A DNA stretch of 64,000 nt from Rhizobium sp. Leaf262 (GTDB taxonomy: Bacteria; Pseudomonadota; Alphaproteobacteria; Rhizobiales; Rhizobiaceae). A model generated the notes under the pieces. It was not told the DNA's origin, did no database searches, and saw only the letters and a program-made list of their open reading frames with translations. How positions within the stretch are numbered: position 1 is the first letter of the stretch; each line of letters starts with the position of its first letter. The stretch spans positions 159,869 through 223,868 of the forward strand of contig NZ_LMMM01000007.1 of the NCBI RefSeq assembly GCF_001422245.1, in the 5' to 3' direction. Made by a program: the position numbers and the translations under genes. This document shows, piece after piece, positions 9,619 to 19,305 of the stretch.

Positions 9619-9650
9619 CAACGCCCGACGCTGGGAAACGCCGGGCGTTG
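9619..9650. terminator. Hairpin downstream of ccrM
   Basis: Nine-base perfect stem CAACGCCCG / CGGGCGTTG with a 14-base loop. It lies about 95 bases beyond the ccrM stop. There is no clear T run on either side, so the terminator call rests on position and stem stability only. Confidence 0.4.
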
Positions 9651-9744
9651 CTCACTCTTCATCCGGGACTGAAGGTACTAAAACCGGATGAAGCATGTCG
9701 GGCCATCGATGGCCCGCATGGCAGGGCGAAGCGGTGGATCGCTC

Positions 9745-11257
<1,513 letters not shown>

Positions 11258-12343
11258 ATGCGCGTTTCCATCATTGTCGTTACTACGCTTTTCGCCAGCA
11301 CTGCCCTGGCACAAACCGCAACGCCGCCTGCTCCGAAGCCGCAGATCAACGTGCGCACCGACGCCGCGCTGGTGAAGGGCGGGCCGTCTCTCGGCAACAG
11401 CGACAAGGTGCGCTGGGATTTTTACAAGGTGGACAGTGCTGGCGGGCGCAGTGACGAGAATGTCGGCGGTGCCTATGATGCGACGTTCGAGGAAAAGCTT
11501 CCGCCCGGGAAATACATTGCCGTTGCAGGCCTTGGAAACATCAGCCGCGAAATGCCCGTCGAAATCAAGGACGGCTCCGTGGTCGAACTGAAGGTCGATT
11601 TCGAGGCCGCCCAACTGACCATCGTCCCCAAGCGGAGCGAGGACAGCAAGGAGGCCGAGCCACAGGCACGTGTCGACGTGACACAGGGTGCGGCTTTCAG
11701 TGACAGTATCTACGGCTCGAAAGAAATCTTCGTTCCCGCGGGCGAGCTGAAGCTGGACGGGCGCATCGGCCCGGCGCGCGCCGAAAAGACGATCACCGTA
11801 AAAGCAGGCGAAACCGTCAGCGAGGACCTTATCATTCCAAGTGGCGTCGTCATTGCCAATGCCGTCTATAAGGACGGCGGTCGCGCGGTGGAGACGGATA
11901 ATATTCGCTTCGAAACCCTGCTGCCAACGGAAACATTGGATGGCACCCGCGACACGCTTACCGGTACCTATGGTGTCGACAAGATGATGCAGATGCCCGC
12001 GGGCGATTTCGTGATGCGTGCCAGGCTGGGCAAGGTGAGCGCGGAAATTCCCTTTTCCGTCAAAGCCGGCCAGCGGACCAATGTCACCGTCAATCTGGAC
12101 GCGGGCGTCCTGGCCGTGACAGCCCCCGACGCACAGCGCATCGATATTCTTGAAACGACCAAGGACTTGCAGGGTACCCAGAAGGAAATTTCAGGGCGTT
12201 ACGGCACGACACATCAGGAAACGCTGCACCCCGGCAATTATTCCGTGAAGGTGACCTATGACGACAAGATCAAGCGTGAACCGAAGGAAGTCACCGCCAC
12301 GGTGAAAGCCGCCGAGCGTACCGATCTGAACATTACCGACTGA
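11258..12343 (+). CDS. Secreted protein with four beta-sandwich-like repeats, function unknown
   Basis: A 361-aa exported protein. Residues 1-19 are a Sec signal peptide ending ALAQ. The rest reads as four diverged copies of a unit of roughly 75-85 residues. Each copy has a strand, a Gly/Tyr-rich segment, a turn with Pro-Gly (PPGKY at 82-86, PAGEL at 160-164, PAGDF at 247-251, HPGNY at 324-328), a strand pair, and a Val-Lys-Ala-Gly style turn before the next copy. This resembles carboxypeptidase-regulatory or PEGA-like Ig folds, which often bind cell wall or partner proteins. No catalytic motif is seen. The start follows AGGGG by about 11 nt. It is divergent from ccrM and convergent with the DUF1284 gene. 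Confidence 0.75.
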   Translation: MRVSIIVVTTLFASTALAQTATPPAPKPQINVRTDAALVKGGPSLGNSDKVRWDFYKVDSAGGRSDENVGGAYDATFEEKLPPGKYIAVAGLGNISREMPVEIKDGSVVELKVDFEAAQLTIVPKRSEDSKEAEPQARVDVTQGAAFSDSIYGSKEIFVPAGELKLDGRIGPARAEKTITVKAGETVSEDLIIPSGVVIANAVYKDGGRAVETDNIRFETLLPTETLDGTRDTLTGTYGVDKMMQMPAGDFVMRARLGKVSAEIPFSVKAGQRTNVTVNLDAGVLAVTAPDAQRIDILETTKDLQGTQKEISGRYGTTHQETLHPGNYSVKVTYDDKIKREPKEVTATVKAAERTDLNITD

Positions 12344-12767
12344 CCGTTGGCGCGACTTTGACGCCGCAAAATCCCGACGCCATGACCCGGTCGCAAAGCC
12401 CCGCCCATTGGCAGCCTTCGCATGCCTGCCGGAGACTGCCAGCCTGAAAGCCAGACCGCAGCTTTTCGATGAGGCTTCCTTCGGGTGACAGACGATGGCC
12501 GACCTCCAGGCTTTTGCCGAGCCATGCGCCTATACCCGCGAGCGCCGCTGTATCCCGTACAACGACGCCTTTCGCGAAACAGTGAGCCTCACAATCGTTC
12601 AACAGCGGAGCGCAGATATCGTCCGGCCCTGAGACGATTTCGATGTCTTCGCCATTGTTCAGGCGCGCAGCGACACGGTCATAATTGACCGTGAAGCCGG
12701 GAGTGTAACCTTTGCCGACATAGGTCAGCATGCAAAGAAGGTGGTGGGCTCTGAGGCGAACCGTCAC
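12333..12767 (-). CDS. DUF1284 cysteine-rich protein coupled to bioY
   Basis: A 144-aa cytosolic protein of the DUF1284 family, beginning VTVRLRAHHLLCML. It has seven or more cysteines, including a C-terminal cluster in RQACEGCQWAGLCDRV and a central DCEAHC, a pattern that suggests metal or iron-sulfur binding; the family has no firm function. The start is a GTG at 12767 that overlaps the bioY stop as GTGA, which makes translational coupling to bioY likely. A longer upstream frame only reads through bioY in another phase. The 3' end overlaps the end of the convergent secreted-protein gene by about 11 bases. Confidence 0.82.
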   Translation of the reverse strand: MTVRLRAHHLLCMLTYVGKGYTPGFTVNYDRVAARLNNGEDIEIVSGPDDICAPLLNDCEAHCFAKGVVVRDTAALAGIGAWLGKSLEVGHRLSPEGSLIEKLRSGFQAGSLRQACEGCQWAGLCDRVMASGFCGVKVAPTVSR

Positions 12768-13336
12768 TTGGCGGTCCGGCCGCGTATTGCAACGAGTGCA
12801 GCGGCGGCCAGAGCCGACTTCAGGATTGCGCCGATGACGAAGGGGGCAACCCCGGCAATCCATGCCGCTTGTGCGCCAACCACGCCCGCAAGCCATGCCC
12901 AGCCAAGAGCAAGGCAAAGGACGTTGGCAGCGAGGTGCAGCAGAAACGCTGAAACCGGGCGACGACCATCGGCCCCTTTCTCCGTCAAAAGGCCCACCAT
13001 CGCCACCATGAGCGGAAATGCAATGAGATAGCCCGCGGTTGGTCCGACAAAGGGTGCAAGACCAGTGCTCGTTCCCGCCAGAACAGGTAGGCCCATCATG
13101 GCCTCACCCAGCCATGCCAGCACCGTCAGACTGCCGAGGCGCCAGCCATAGAGAGCGCCGATCATGGTCACTGCAAAGGTCTGCATCGTGATGGGAACTG
13201 GCACCATCGGCACCGCGATCTTGGACGCAACGGCAAGCACCAATGTTCCCGCAACCACAAAAAGCGCCTGCTGCACGAAGGATCGGGACGAAGGATGAAG
13301 GAATGATCTTTTTGCACCGGGTATTTGAATGGACAT
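12764..13336 (-). CDS. bioY: Biotin transporter S-component BioY (solitary copy)
   Basis: Integral membrane biotin-binding protein (190 aa) with about six hydrophobic segments. It carries the BioY hallmarks: an N-terminal helix, VPVPITMQTFAVTMIGALYGWRLG, the PVLAG segment, and FVGPTAGYLIAFP. No bioM/bioN energising genes are adjacent, so it either works alone, as reported for some solitary BioY proteins, or shares the EcfAT module encoded at 54533-55830. The start has an AGGAGG 5 nt upstream. The leader holds two BioR boxes. A DUF1284 gene is coupled to its 3' end. Confidence 0.93.
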   Translation of the reverse strand: MSIQIPGAKRSFLHPSSRSFVQQALFVVAGTLVLAVASKIAVPMVPVPITMQTFAVTMIGALYGWRLGSLTVLAWLGEAMMGLPVLAGTSTGLAPFVGPTAGYLIAFPLMVAMVGLLTEKGADGRRPVSAFLLHLAANVLCLALGWAWLAGVVGAQAAWIAGVAPFVIGAILKSALAAAALVAIRGRTAK

Positions 13337-13353
13337 CAGGTCCTCCTGTTGAA

Positions 13354-13363
13354 TTATAGATAA
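13354..13363. promoter_or_regulatory. BioR box, proximal, upstream of bioY
   Basis: TTATAGATAA, an exact match to the published TTATMKATAA consensus of the GntR-family repressor BioR. It lies about 18 bases upstream of the bioY start, where bound repressor would block transcription. The cognate bioR gene is the next gene upstream. Confidence 0.85.
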
Positions 13364-13504
13364 TTTGAAAACACAGGAAGATTTGTATCGCCGATTCACA
13401 CATGAAAGAAAGGGTTTAGCGGAATCCAGTCGCACTCTGAGCGTTCGCCTGTGGATGGATTTCCAGCAAACATAACGATATCATCGAGATAGAAAGTTTG
13501 AAAA

Positions 13505-13514
13505 TTATCTATAA
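13505..13514. promoter_or_regulatory. BioR box, distal, between bioR and bioY
   Basis: TTATCTATAA, the complementary form of the BioR consensus, located directly after the bioR stop codon and about 170 bases upstream of bioY. The distance between the two boxes (about 150 bases centre to centre) would allow looping or two independent promoters. Position is read directly; regulatory effect is inferred. Confidence 0.75.
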
Positions 13515-13515
13515 T

Positions 13516-14196
13516 TTATCCGACGATGGCAAACGCGTCGCGGGTCGAGCCTGTCGATGTACGGACGGCTCTTTGTCCTATCCACTGAACGTGACCCGCA
13601 AGAACGCGTAACGCCTCCTCCTCCCGCCTACCGCGCAAGGCATCGATAATGGCCCGATGATCGGTGTCGGTCCGGCGCTCCCACCCTGCCCGCCATGCAG
13701 AAAACAGAAAGCGGGCACTCGCTGCGTGAAGCCCGTCGATGGCCTCCATCAGGCGCGGCATGCCGCAGGGTGCGGTAATGAGTCGATGGAAGCGGCGGTT
13801 GGCCTCCTCCCACTGCTGCACATCCATGGCCCGATCACCCGCCAGTGTTGCGGCTTCCGCCTCATCCAGAATGGCTGACGTCAGCTTTGGTATGGCGTGC
13901 CTGAGAGCCAGCACTTCCAGGGCGGCACGCATCTCCGCGACCTCCTGGACATCTGCCAGACCAAAATCGGCAACGCGCACGCCCCTTCGCGGCACATTGA
14001 CTGCAAGGCCTTGCGCCTCCAGCCTGCGGAAGGCTTCACGCACCGGCACATGCGAAGCACCAAATTCATCGGCGACATGATCCTGCCGCAGGCGAGCGCC
14101 CGGCGACAACTCGCCGCGCACGATGCGGTCCGCAAGCGTACGACTGATCTTTGCCGCGATGGTGTCTTCCGGTTTCTTCTTCAACGATTTGGCCAT
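13516..14196 (-). CDS. bioR: GntR-family biotin regulator BioR
   Basis: A 226-aa transcription factor of the FadR/VanR branch of GntR. The N-terminal winged helix spans about residues 10-80 (AAKISRTLADRIVRGELSPGARLRQDHVADEFGAS in two blocks, then VPVREAFRRLEAQGL). An all-helical FCD effector domain follows, with the metal-site type residues in NRRFHRLI and TDHRAIIDAL. Assignment to BioR rests on the neighbouring bioY and the two TTATMKATAA sites in between; the protein family alone would only say GntR/FadR. I see no BioR box upstream of bioR itself. Confidence 0.85.
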   Translation of the reverse strand: MAKSLKKKPEDTIAAKISRTLADRIVRGELSPGARLRQDHVADEFGASHVPVREAFRRLEAQGLAVNVPRRGVRVADFGLADVQEVAEMRAALEVLALRHAIPKLTSAILDEAEAATLAGDRAMDVQQWEEANRRFHRLITAPCGMPRLMEAIDGLHAASARFLFSAWRAGWERRTDTDHRAIIDALRGRREEEALRVLAGHVQWIGQRAVRTSTGSTRDAFAIVG

Positions 14197-14338
14197 AACC
14201 TGACATAGGATGCCTTAAAAAGATTGTCGAGAAAGCGATGACTGCGTCAAGGCTGGTTTGCGTGGGCATCTGTTGAGCTTGGAGCCGACATGGTCTAAAA
14301 GCGCCCATCTTCCCGACCCAAATCGTTAAGGAGAGCCC

Positions 14339-15028
14339 ATGAGCGGCTTCGACCTCATCATCTTCGACTGCGACGGCGTTCTCGTCGATTCCGAAATCAT
14401 CGCCGCCCAGGTGGAATCACGCCTGTTGACGGATGCCGGTTATCCGATCTCGACCGAAGAGATGGGCGAACGCTTCTCCGGCATGACATGGAAAAACATC
14501 CTGCTTGAAGTCGAGCGCGAAGCCAGCATTCCCCTGTCAGCGTCTTTGCTTGAAAAATCCGAAAAGCTTCTGGATGCGCGGCTGGAACGCGATGTGAAAG
14601 CGATCGAAGGCGTTAAATTCGCCCTCTCCCGGCTGACGACGCCCCGCTGCATTTGCTCCAACTCCTCAAGCCATCGGCTGGACATGATGCTGAGCAAGGT
14701 CGGATTGAAGCCCTACTTCGAAGGGCACATCTACTCGGCCAAGGACCTTGGCCCGGACCGCGTCAAGCCGAAGCCGGATATCTTCCTGCACGGTGCAAAG
14801 CAGTTCAACGTCTCGCCGGACCGCGTGGTCGTCATCGAAGACTCCGTACACGGCATCACCGGCGCGCGGGCGGCAGGCATGCGCGTCATCGGTTTTACCG
14901 GCGCATCCCACAGCTATCCAAGCCATGCGGATCGACTGACAGAAGCAGGCGCCGAAACCGTGATCGCCCGTATGCAGGATTTGCCCGCGACGATTGAAGC
15001 GCTGTCTCAGTGGGCTGGCGTGGCATGA
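14339..15028 (+). CDS. HAD-superfamily phosphatase/phosphomutase-like hydrolase
   Basis: A 229-aa cytosolic HAD subfamily IA protein. Motif I FDCDGVLVDSE carries the nucleophile and acid/base aspartates (D10, D12). Motif II is the Ser of CICSNSSSHR, motif III the lysine in RVKPKPDIFLHGAK, and motif IV VVIEDSVHGITGARAAGM. A helical cap lies between motifs I and II. The pattern fits 2-deoxyglucose-6-phosphatase, beta-phosphoglucomutase or 6-phosphogluconate phosphatase relatives, and the substrate is not decided. The ATG follows AAGGAGAGCC. It is flanked by bioR (divergent) and a strong bidirectional terminator. Confidence 0.88.
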   Translation: MSGFDLIIFDCDGVLVDSEIIAAQVESRLLTDAGYPISTEEMGERFSGMTWKNILLEVEREASIPLSASLLEKSEKLLDARLERDVKAIEGVKFALSRLTTPRCICSNSSSHRLDMMLSKVGLKPYFEGHIYSAKDLGPDRVKPKPDIFLHGAKQFNVSPDRVVVIEDSVHGITGARAAGMRVIGFTGASHSYPSHADRLTEAGAETVIARMQDLPATIEALSQWAGVA

Positions 15029-15105
15029 GTTGCCAATGCAGTTACGTTAATCCCTGAAGATTGCCTGGAATAAGCCAGAGCGCCAAAGGCTGGCAGTCGG
15101 ATGAA

Positions 15106-15135
15106 CAAAGCCCTGCGGAAAGCCGCAGGGCTTTG
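15106..15135. terminator. Strong bidirectional terminator hairpin
   Basis: A perfect 13-base stem (CAAAGCCCTGCGG / CCGCAGGGCTTTG) with a 4-base AAAG loop. A-rich and T-rich stem ends give partial T tracts on both strands. It sits between the convergent HAD gene (ends 15028) and the lipoprotein gene (ends 15161). Confidence 0.85.
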
Positions 15136-15160
15136 AAGCCATTCAAACTGCCTGCCGAAA

Positions 15161-15736
15161 TTACCCGCGACGACCCTTCTTGGAGCCTGCGGTTCCGGCG
15201 CCCTCGTCAAACGAGATGAAGACGTTGGTCTGGCGCGATGCACCACCGGGGGCATTGGGGATGGCGACGTTGGGATTGTTGAAGATGAACTGGGTGCCTG
15301 CTGCGCCGGCTGGCAGATCGACCGGGAAATTGGTGACCTGCGAGAAGATTTCGCCATCACCGTCCTTCACCGTCACGCGGATCGGCAGGGTAACGCGACC
15401 GGGCTTGGACAATGGACCCGGCACCAATCGGCCCTGAGCAAGCACGTTCACCGTCAATGTGGCGTCACTCATGCTGCAGGAGCGGGTCGTGTCGGAAAGC
15501 GAAGCCTGATAGACGAGCTTGGACGGATCGTCCTTTGCTCCACCCGAATAGACACGGCGAACGGCGGTGCCATCGAGAATGGTGATCGGCGGGCACGTAG
15601 CCTGAACGACAGGGGTAACGGCCTGAGCTGCGGGTGCATTCACTGCCATCGATTCCGATGGATTGGAAGAGTTGCAACCGGCGAGCACGGCAAGAACCGA
15701 CATCGCGGCGGACAAACGCAAAATATTCCCTGTCAC
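15161..15736 (-). CDS. Lipoprotein, function unknown
   Basis: A 191-aa predicted lipoprotein. The signal ends in the lipobox LAGC (VLAVLAGCNSS), so the mature protein starts at that cysteine and is probably outer-membrane anchored. A low-complexity Ala/Pro/Val linker follows. The body is beta-rich (YQASLSDTTRSCSM, TLPIRVTVKDGDGEIFSQVTNFPVDLPAG) and ends in a basic GSKKGRRG tail. The GTG at 15736 is chosen because GAGGG lies 9 nt upstream; a TTG at 15745 is closer to that site than normal. I do not recognise a functional domain. It ends at a shared terminator with the convergent HAD gene. Confidence 0.8.
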   Translation of the reverse strand: MTGNILRLSAAMSVLAVLAGCNSSNPSESMAVNAPAAQAVTPVVQATCPPITILDGTAVRRVYSGGAKDDPSKLVYQASLSDTTRSCSMSDATLTVNVLAQGRLVPGPLSKPGRVTLPIRVTVKDGDGEIFSQVTNFPVDLPAGAAGTQFIFNNPNVAIPNAPGGASRQTNVFISFDEGAGTAGSKKGRRG

Positions 15737-15945
15737 TCTGTTCAACCCTCTAAAAACTATCCCGATACAGGACCGAAGAACCCGTTTAATGGCCTTTCAA
15801 GCCCGTCGGCGATGGTCTATAGCAGCGACGCTGGAGAAAATCGATTGGTTGCGTTCGGATTTGGCCGAATTTTGCAAAATGCTTTCGATAACTGCTCTTT
15901 GACGAGCTTCCGGCAGATGAGCGGCTGACGACAAGGGACCATTTC

Positions 15946-17343
15946 GTGGAATATGTATCGACCAGGGGCAGCGCCCCATCGCTGGGTTTTTCCGACGCGC
16001 TTCTGGCGGGTCTGGCACGTGACGGCGGACTTTATGTTCCGCGCAAGTGGCCAACCATGTCGAAAAAGGAAATTCGTGCGTTGCGCGGCAAGTCCTATCA
16101 GGAAGTGGCCTTCGAAGTTCTCTACCGCTTTACCGGCGGCGAAATTCCGGCCGACACTTTCCGCGCGATGATCGATGACGCCTATGCGACCTTCCGCCAT
16201 CCTGCGGTCGCGCCGCTGGTGCAGACCGGGCCAAATTCCTACATCCTCGAGCTGTTCCACGGCACGACGCTGGCGTTCAAGGACGTGGCCATGCAGCTTA
16301 TCGCACGGCTGATGGATTATGTGCTGACGCAGCGCAATGAGCGCGCAACCATCGTCGGCGCGACATCGGGCGACACGGGTGGCGCCGCCATCGATGCCTT
16401 CGCAGGCCGTGACCGCACCGACATCTTCATCCTTTTCCCACATGGGAAAGTGTCACCGGTGCAGCAGCGCCAGATGACCAGTTCGACCGCATCCAACGTG
16501 CATGCCATCGCCGTCAACGGCAATTTCGACGATTGCCAGAACCTCGTCAAAGAGATGTTCAACGACGTAAAGTTCCGCGATGGCGTCAAGCTGTCGGGCG
16601 TGAACTCCATCAACTGGGCGCGCATCATGGCGCAGGTGGTATACTACTTCACCGCATCCCTTTCGCTGGGTGGTCCAGACCGGAAGATTTCGTTTACGGT
16701 GCCGACAGGCAATTTCGGCGACATTTTCGCGGGCTACGTTGCCAAGCAGATGGGCCTGCCCATCGACAAGCTGGTGATTGCCACCAACGACAACGACATT
16801 CTGGCGCGCACGCTGAAAACCGGCCGCTACGAGATGCGGGGCGTGCATGCCACCACCTCGCCGTCGATGGACATTCAGATCTCGTCCAACTTCGAGCGGC
16901 TGCTGTTCGAAGCTTATGACCGCGATTCTTCCGCCGTCAAACGGTCTATGGATGGGCTAAAGCAATCCGGTGCTTTCGACATTCCTGAAAAGGCGATGAA
17001 ATTCATCAAGCGCGATTTTCGTGCCGGTCGCGCCACCGAAAAGCAGGTTGCAGACACCATTCGCGAAACGCTGGAAGCAACCGGTTACCTCTTGGATCCA
17101 CACACGGCAACCGCCGTCTACGTGGCGAAAAAGCATGAGAAATCAAGCGCGCCGATGGTCACCTTGTCCACCGCGCATCCAGCGAAATTTCCTGCCGCTG
17201 TAAAATCCGCTTGCGCAATCGATCCCGCGCTTCCAGTATGGCTTGCTGATCTTATGAACCGGGAGGAGCGTTTCGACACTCTGGATGCTGAGCTGGACGC
17301 CGTGGAAACTTTTATCGGCAAACATGCTCGCGCAAAGAGTTAA
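15946..17343 (+). CDS. thrC: Threonine synthase
   Basis: PLP enzyme converting O-phosphohomoserine to threonine, the last step of threonine synthesis (465 aa). The PLP lysine is K112 in HGTTLAFKDVAMQ. The phosphate-binding loop is ATSGDTGGAAIDA, followed by LFPHGKVSPVQ and the VPTGNFGDIFAGY block. The N-terminal YVSTRG and GLARDGGLYVP are typical of the class II (bacterial/fungal long form) enzyme. The start is a GTG with AAGGGA 7 nt upstream. It heads a unit with the M16 peptidase and GNAT genes, spaced 20 and 47 bases. Homoserine kinase (thrB) is elsewhere, at 29650. Confidence 0.96.
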   Translation: MEYVSTRGSAPSLGFSDALLAGLARDGGLYVPRKWPTMSKKEIRALRGKSYQEVAFEVLYRFTGGEIPADTFRAMIDDAYATFRHPAVAPLVQTGPNSYILELFHGTTLAFKDVAMQLIARLMDYVLTQRNERATIVGATSGDTGGAAIDAFAGRDRTDIFILFPHGKVSPVQQRQMTSSTASNVHAIAVNGNFDDCQNLVKEMFNDVKFRDGVKLSGVNSINWARIMAQVVYYFTASLSLGGPDRKISFTVPTGNFGDIFAGYVAKQMGLPIDKLVIATNDNDILARTLKTGRYEMRGVHATTSPSMDIQISSNFERLLFEAYDRDSSAVKRSMDGLKQSGAFDIPEKAMKFIKRDFRAGRATEKQVADTIRETLEATGYLLDPHTATAVYVAKKHEKSSAPMVTLSTAHPAKFPAAVKSACAIDPALPVWLADLMNREERFDTLDAELDAVETFIGKHARAKS

Positions 17344-17363
17344 GTAGCGCGGAAAGTCTGACT

Positions 17364-18662
17364 ATGAGTGTAAATGTGACCCGGCTTGCCTCCGGGTTGA
17401 CCGTTGTTACGGAAAGAATGCCACACCTCGAAAGCGTTGCTCTGGGGGTGTGGATCAAATCCGGCTCCCGCAACGAAACCGACGATGAACATGGCATCGC
17501 CCATCTTCTCGAACATATGGCCTTCAAAGGCACGGCACGGCGCACGGCCCGCCAGATCGCCGAGGAGATCGAGAATGTCGGTGGTGAGGTCAATGCTGCC
17601 ACATCGACCGAAACGACATCCTATTACGCTCGTGTCCTCAAAGACCATGTTCCGCTCGCCGTCGATATTCTTGCCGACATCCTGACGGAATCGGCCTTCG
17701 AGGAGGCGGAACTCGAGCGCGAAAAGAACGTCATCCTTCAGGAAATCGGTGCTGCCACCGATACACCCGACGACGTGATCTTCGACAATTTCTCCGGTGT
17801 CGCCTATCGCGACCAGACCATTGGCCGCCCCATCCTCGGCACGCCTGAAACGGTGCAGTCCTTCACGACCGGCCAGATCCGCCATTATCTGGCGCGCAAT
17901 TACACGACCGACCGTATTTTCGTCGTCGCCGCCGGTGCGGTGGATCACGAAAGCTTCGTCAAGCAGGTGGAGCAACGCTTCGCCGGCCTGCCGCAATTGC
18001 CCATTGCGACGCCGGTCATGGAAAAAGCCATCTACACGGGTGGTGAGATCCGCGAGACGCGCGACCTCATGGATGCGCAGGTGCTTCTCGGTTTCGAGGG
18101 CAAGGCCTACCATGCCCGCGATTTCTACTGTTCGCAAATTCTGGCCAATATTCTGGGCGGCGGCATGTCTTCGCGGCTGTTTCAGGAGGTGCGTGAATAT
18201 CGCGGCTTATGCTATTCGGTCTATGCCTTCCATTGGGGCTTTTCCGATACCGGCATTTTCGGCATTCATGCCGCCACCGGCAGCAGCGACCTACCGGAAC
18301 TCGTGCCTGTCATCATCGACGAGCTTCGCAAGTCGTCGCAGACCATCCATCAGGAAGAAATCGACCGTGCCCGCGCGCAAATTCGTGCGCAGCTGTTGAT
18401 GGGTCAGGAAAGCCCAGCGGCCCGCGCCGGACAGATCGCCCGTCAGATGATGCTCTATGGCCGTCCTATCCCGAATGACGAAATGATGACGCGTCTGGGC
18501 GACATCACGACGGAGCGTCTGACCGATCTTGCCGGACGGCTGTTTTTCGATAAGGTTCCGACCTTGTCTGCCATCGGCCCGCTGGAAAACCTCTCGCCGC
18601 TTTCGGACATCACGGCGGAGCTTTCTGCATCGCCATCCATCAAAATAAAGGCAAACGGCTAA
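17364..18662 (+). CDS. M16-family zinc peptidase (mitochondrial processing peptidase-like)
   Basis: A 432-aa metallopeptidase related to mitochondrial processing peptidase beta and bacterial PqqL/YmxG types. The inverted zinc motif HxxEH is HLLEH (H47, E50, H51) in GIAHLLEHMAFKGT. The distal glutamate lies in ELEREKNVILQEI about 75 residues later. A glycine-rich GGGMSSRLFQEVRE segment, typical of the second half, occurs around residue 265. No signal peptide is seen, so it is probably cytosolic. It follows thrC by 20 bases, the usual arrangement in Rhizobiales. The physiological substrate is unknown. Confidence 0.94.
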   Translation: MSVNVTRLASGLTVVTERMPHLESVALGVWIKSGSRNETDDEHGIAHLLEHMAFKGTARRTARQIAEEIENVGGEVNAATSTETTSYYARVLKDHVPLAVDILADILTESAFEEAELEREKNVILQEIGAATDTPDDVIFDNFSGVAYRDQTIGRPILGTPETVQSFTTGQIRHYLARNYTTDRIFVVAAGAVDHESFVKQVEQRFAGLPQLPIATPVMEKAIYTGGEIRETRDLMDAQVLLGFEGKAYHARDFYCSQILANILGGGMSSRLFQEVREYRGLCYSVYAFHWGFSDTGIFGIHAATGSSDLPELVPVIIDELRKSSQTIHQEEIDRARAQIRAQLLMGQESPAARAGQIARQMMLYGRPIPNDEMMTRLGDITTERLTDLAGRLFFDKVPTLSAIGPLENLSPLSDITAELSASPSIKIKANG

Positions 18663-18709
18663 CGGCCGACGGCGCAGTCCGTGGCAAGTGGGATGAGGTC
18701 TGACCTTAC

Positions 18710-19300
18710 ATGCTGCGTTTTCTTTCCCGTCACAATGATACGCCGGAACTTCGTAGCGCCGATTATCTGTTGAGATTGCCCCGTTATTCCGATTACCGGC
18801 AATGGTACAAGCTGCGTTCGGAAAGCAGGCAGTTTCTTCAGCCATGGGAACCGAGCTGGCGCGGCGACGAGCTGACGGAAAGCGCCTTTCGCGTGCGGGT
18901 GACGCGCAACGGCCAGGAATTTTCCTCGGGCGTCGCCGTTTCGCTTTTGCTTTTCAAATCGGATGGGACGCTGCTGGGCGGCATCACAATCGGTTATATC
19001 AGGCGAGGTGCGGCGCAAAGCTGCATGATCGGATACTGGATGGGGCAGCCATATGCTGCCCAAGGCCATATGTCTGCCGCATTAAAGCTGGTAATACCCT
19101 ACATCTTCAACGGACTTCAGTTGCACCGTATTGAGGCAGCCTGTATTCCAGAGAACTTCAAAAGCATACGGCTGCTTGAAAACGCCGGATTTCAGCGGGA
19201 AGGTCTCTTGCGGGAATATCTGAAAATAAACGGCGAATGGCGGGACCATGTCATGTTCTCCCTCATCTCCGACAAGCCAAATCCCGGCGGGACGCAGTAG
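18710..19300 (+). CDS. GNAT acetyltransferase, RimJ/RimL type
   Basis: A 196-aa N-acetyltransferase. The fold elements are an N-terminal strand (LLRLPRYSDYRQWYKLR), the acetyl-CoA loop region MIGYWMGQPYAAQGHMSAALKLVI, and the conserved ending LHRIEAACIPENFKSIRLLENAGFQREGLLREYLKINGEWRDH given here in parts: HRIEA, NFKSIRLLENAGF and EGLLREYLKI. These fit RimJ/RimL enzymes that acetylate ribosomal protein N-termini, but substrate identity is not shown. It follows the M16 gene by 47 bases and precedes a c-di-GMP gene by 5 bases, so the unit probably continues. Confidence 0.88.
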   Translation: MLRFLSRHNDTPELRSADYLLRLPRYSDYRQWYKLRSESRQFLQPWEPSWRGDELTESAFRVRVTRNGQEFSSGVAVSLLLFKSDGTLLGGITIGYIRRGAAQSCMIGYWMGQPYAAQGHMSAALKLVIPYIFNGLQLHRIEAACIPENFKSIRLLENAGFQREGLLREYLKINGEWRDHVMFSLISDKPNPGGTQ

Positions 19301-19305
19301 GATAG

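Larger units (their letters stand above)
9336..9744. other. Intergenic region with three hairpins and one doubtful small ORF
   Basis: About 410 bases between the ABM gene and the stop of ccrM, AT-rich around 9460-9610. Two hairpins lie near the ABM gene (9365-9403 and 9407-9420) and a third near ccrM (9619-9650). A 62-codon frame on the minus strand (9390-9578, beginning MASLEQVREFSTF) has no ribosome binding site, unusually AT-rich third positions, and runs into the two hairpins, so I do not call it as a gene. Confidence 0.5.
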
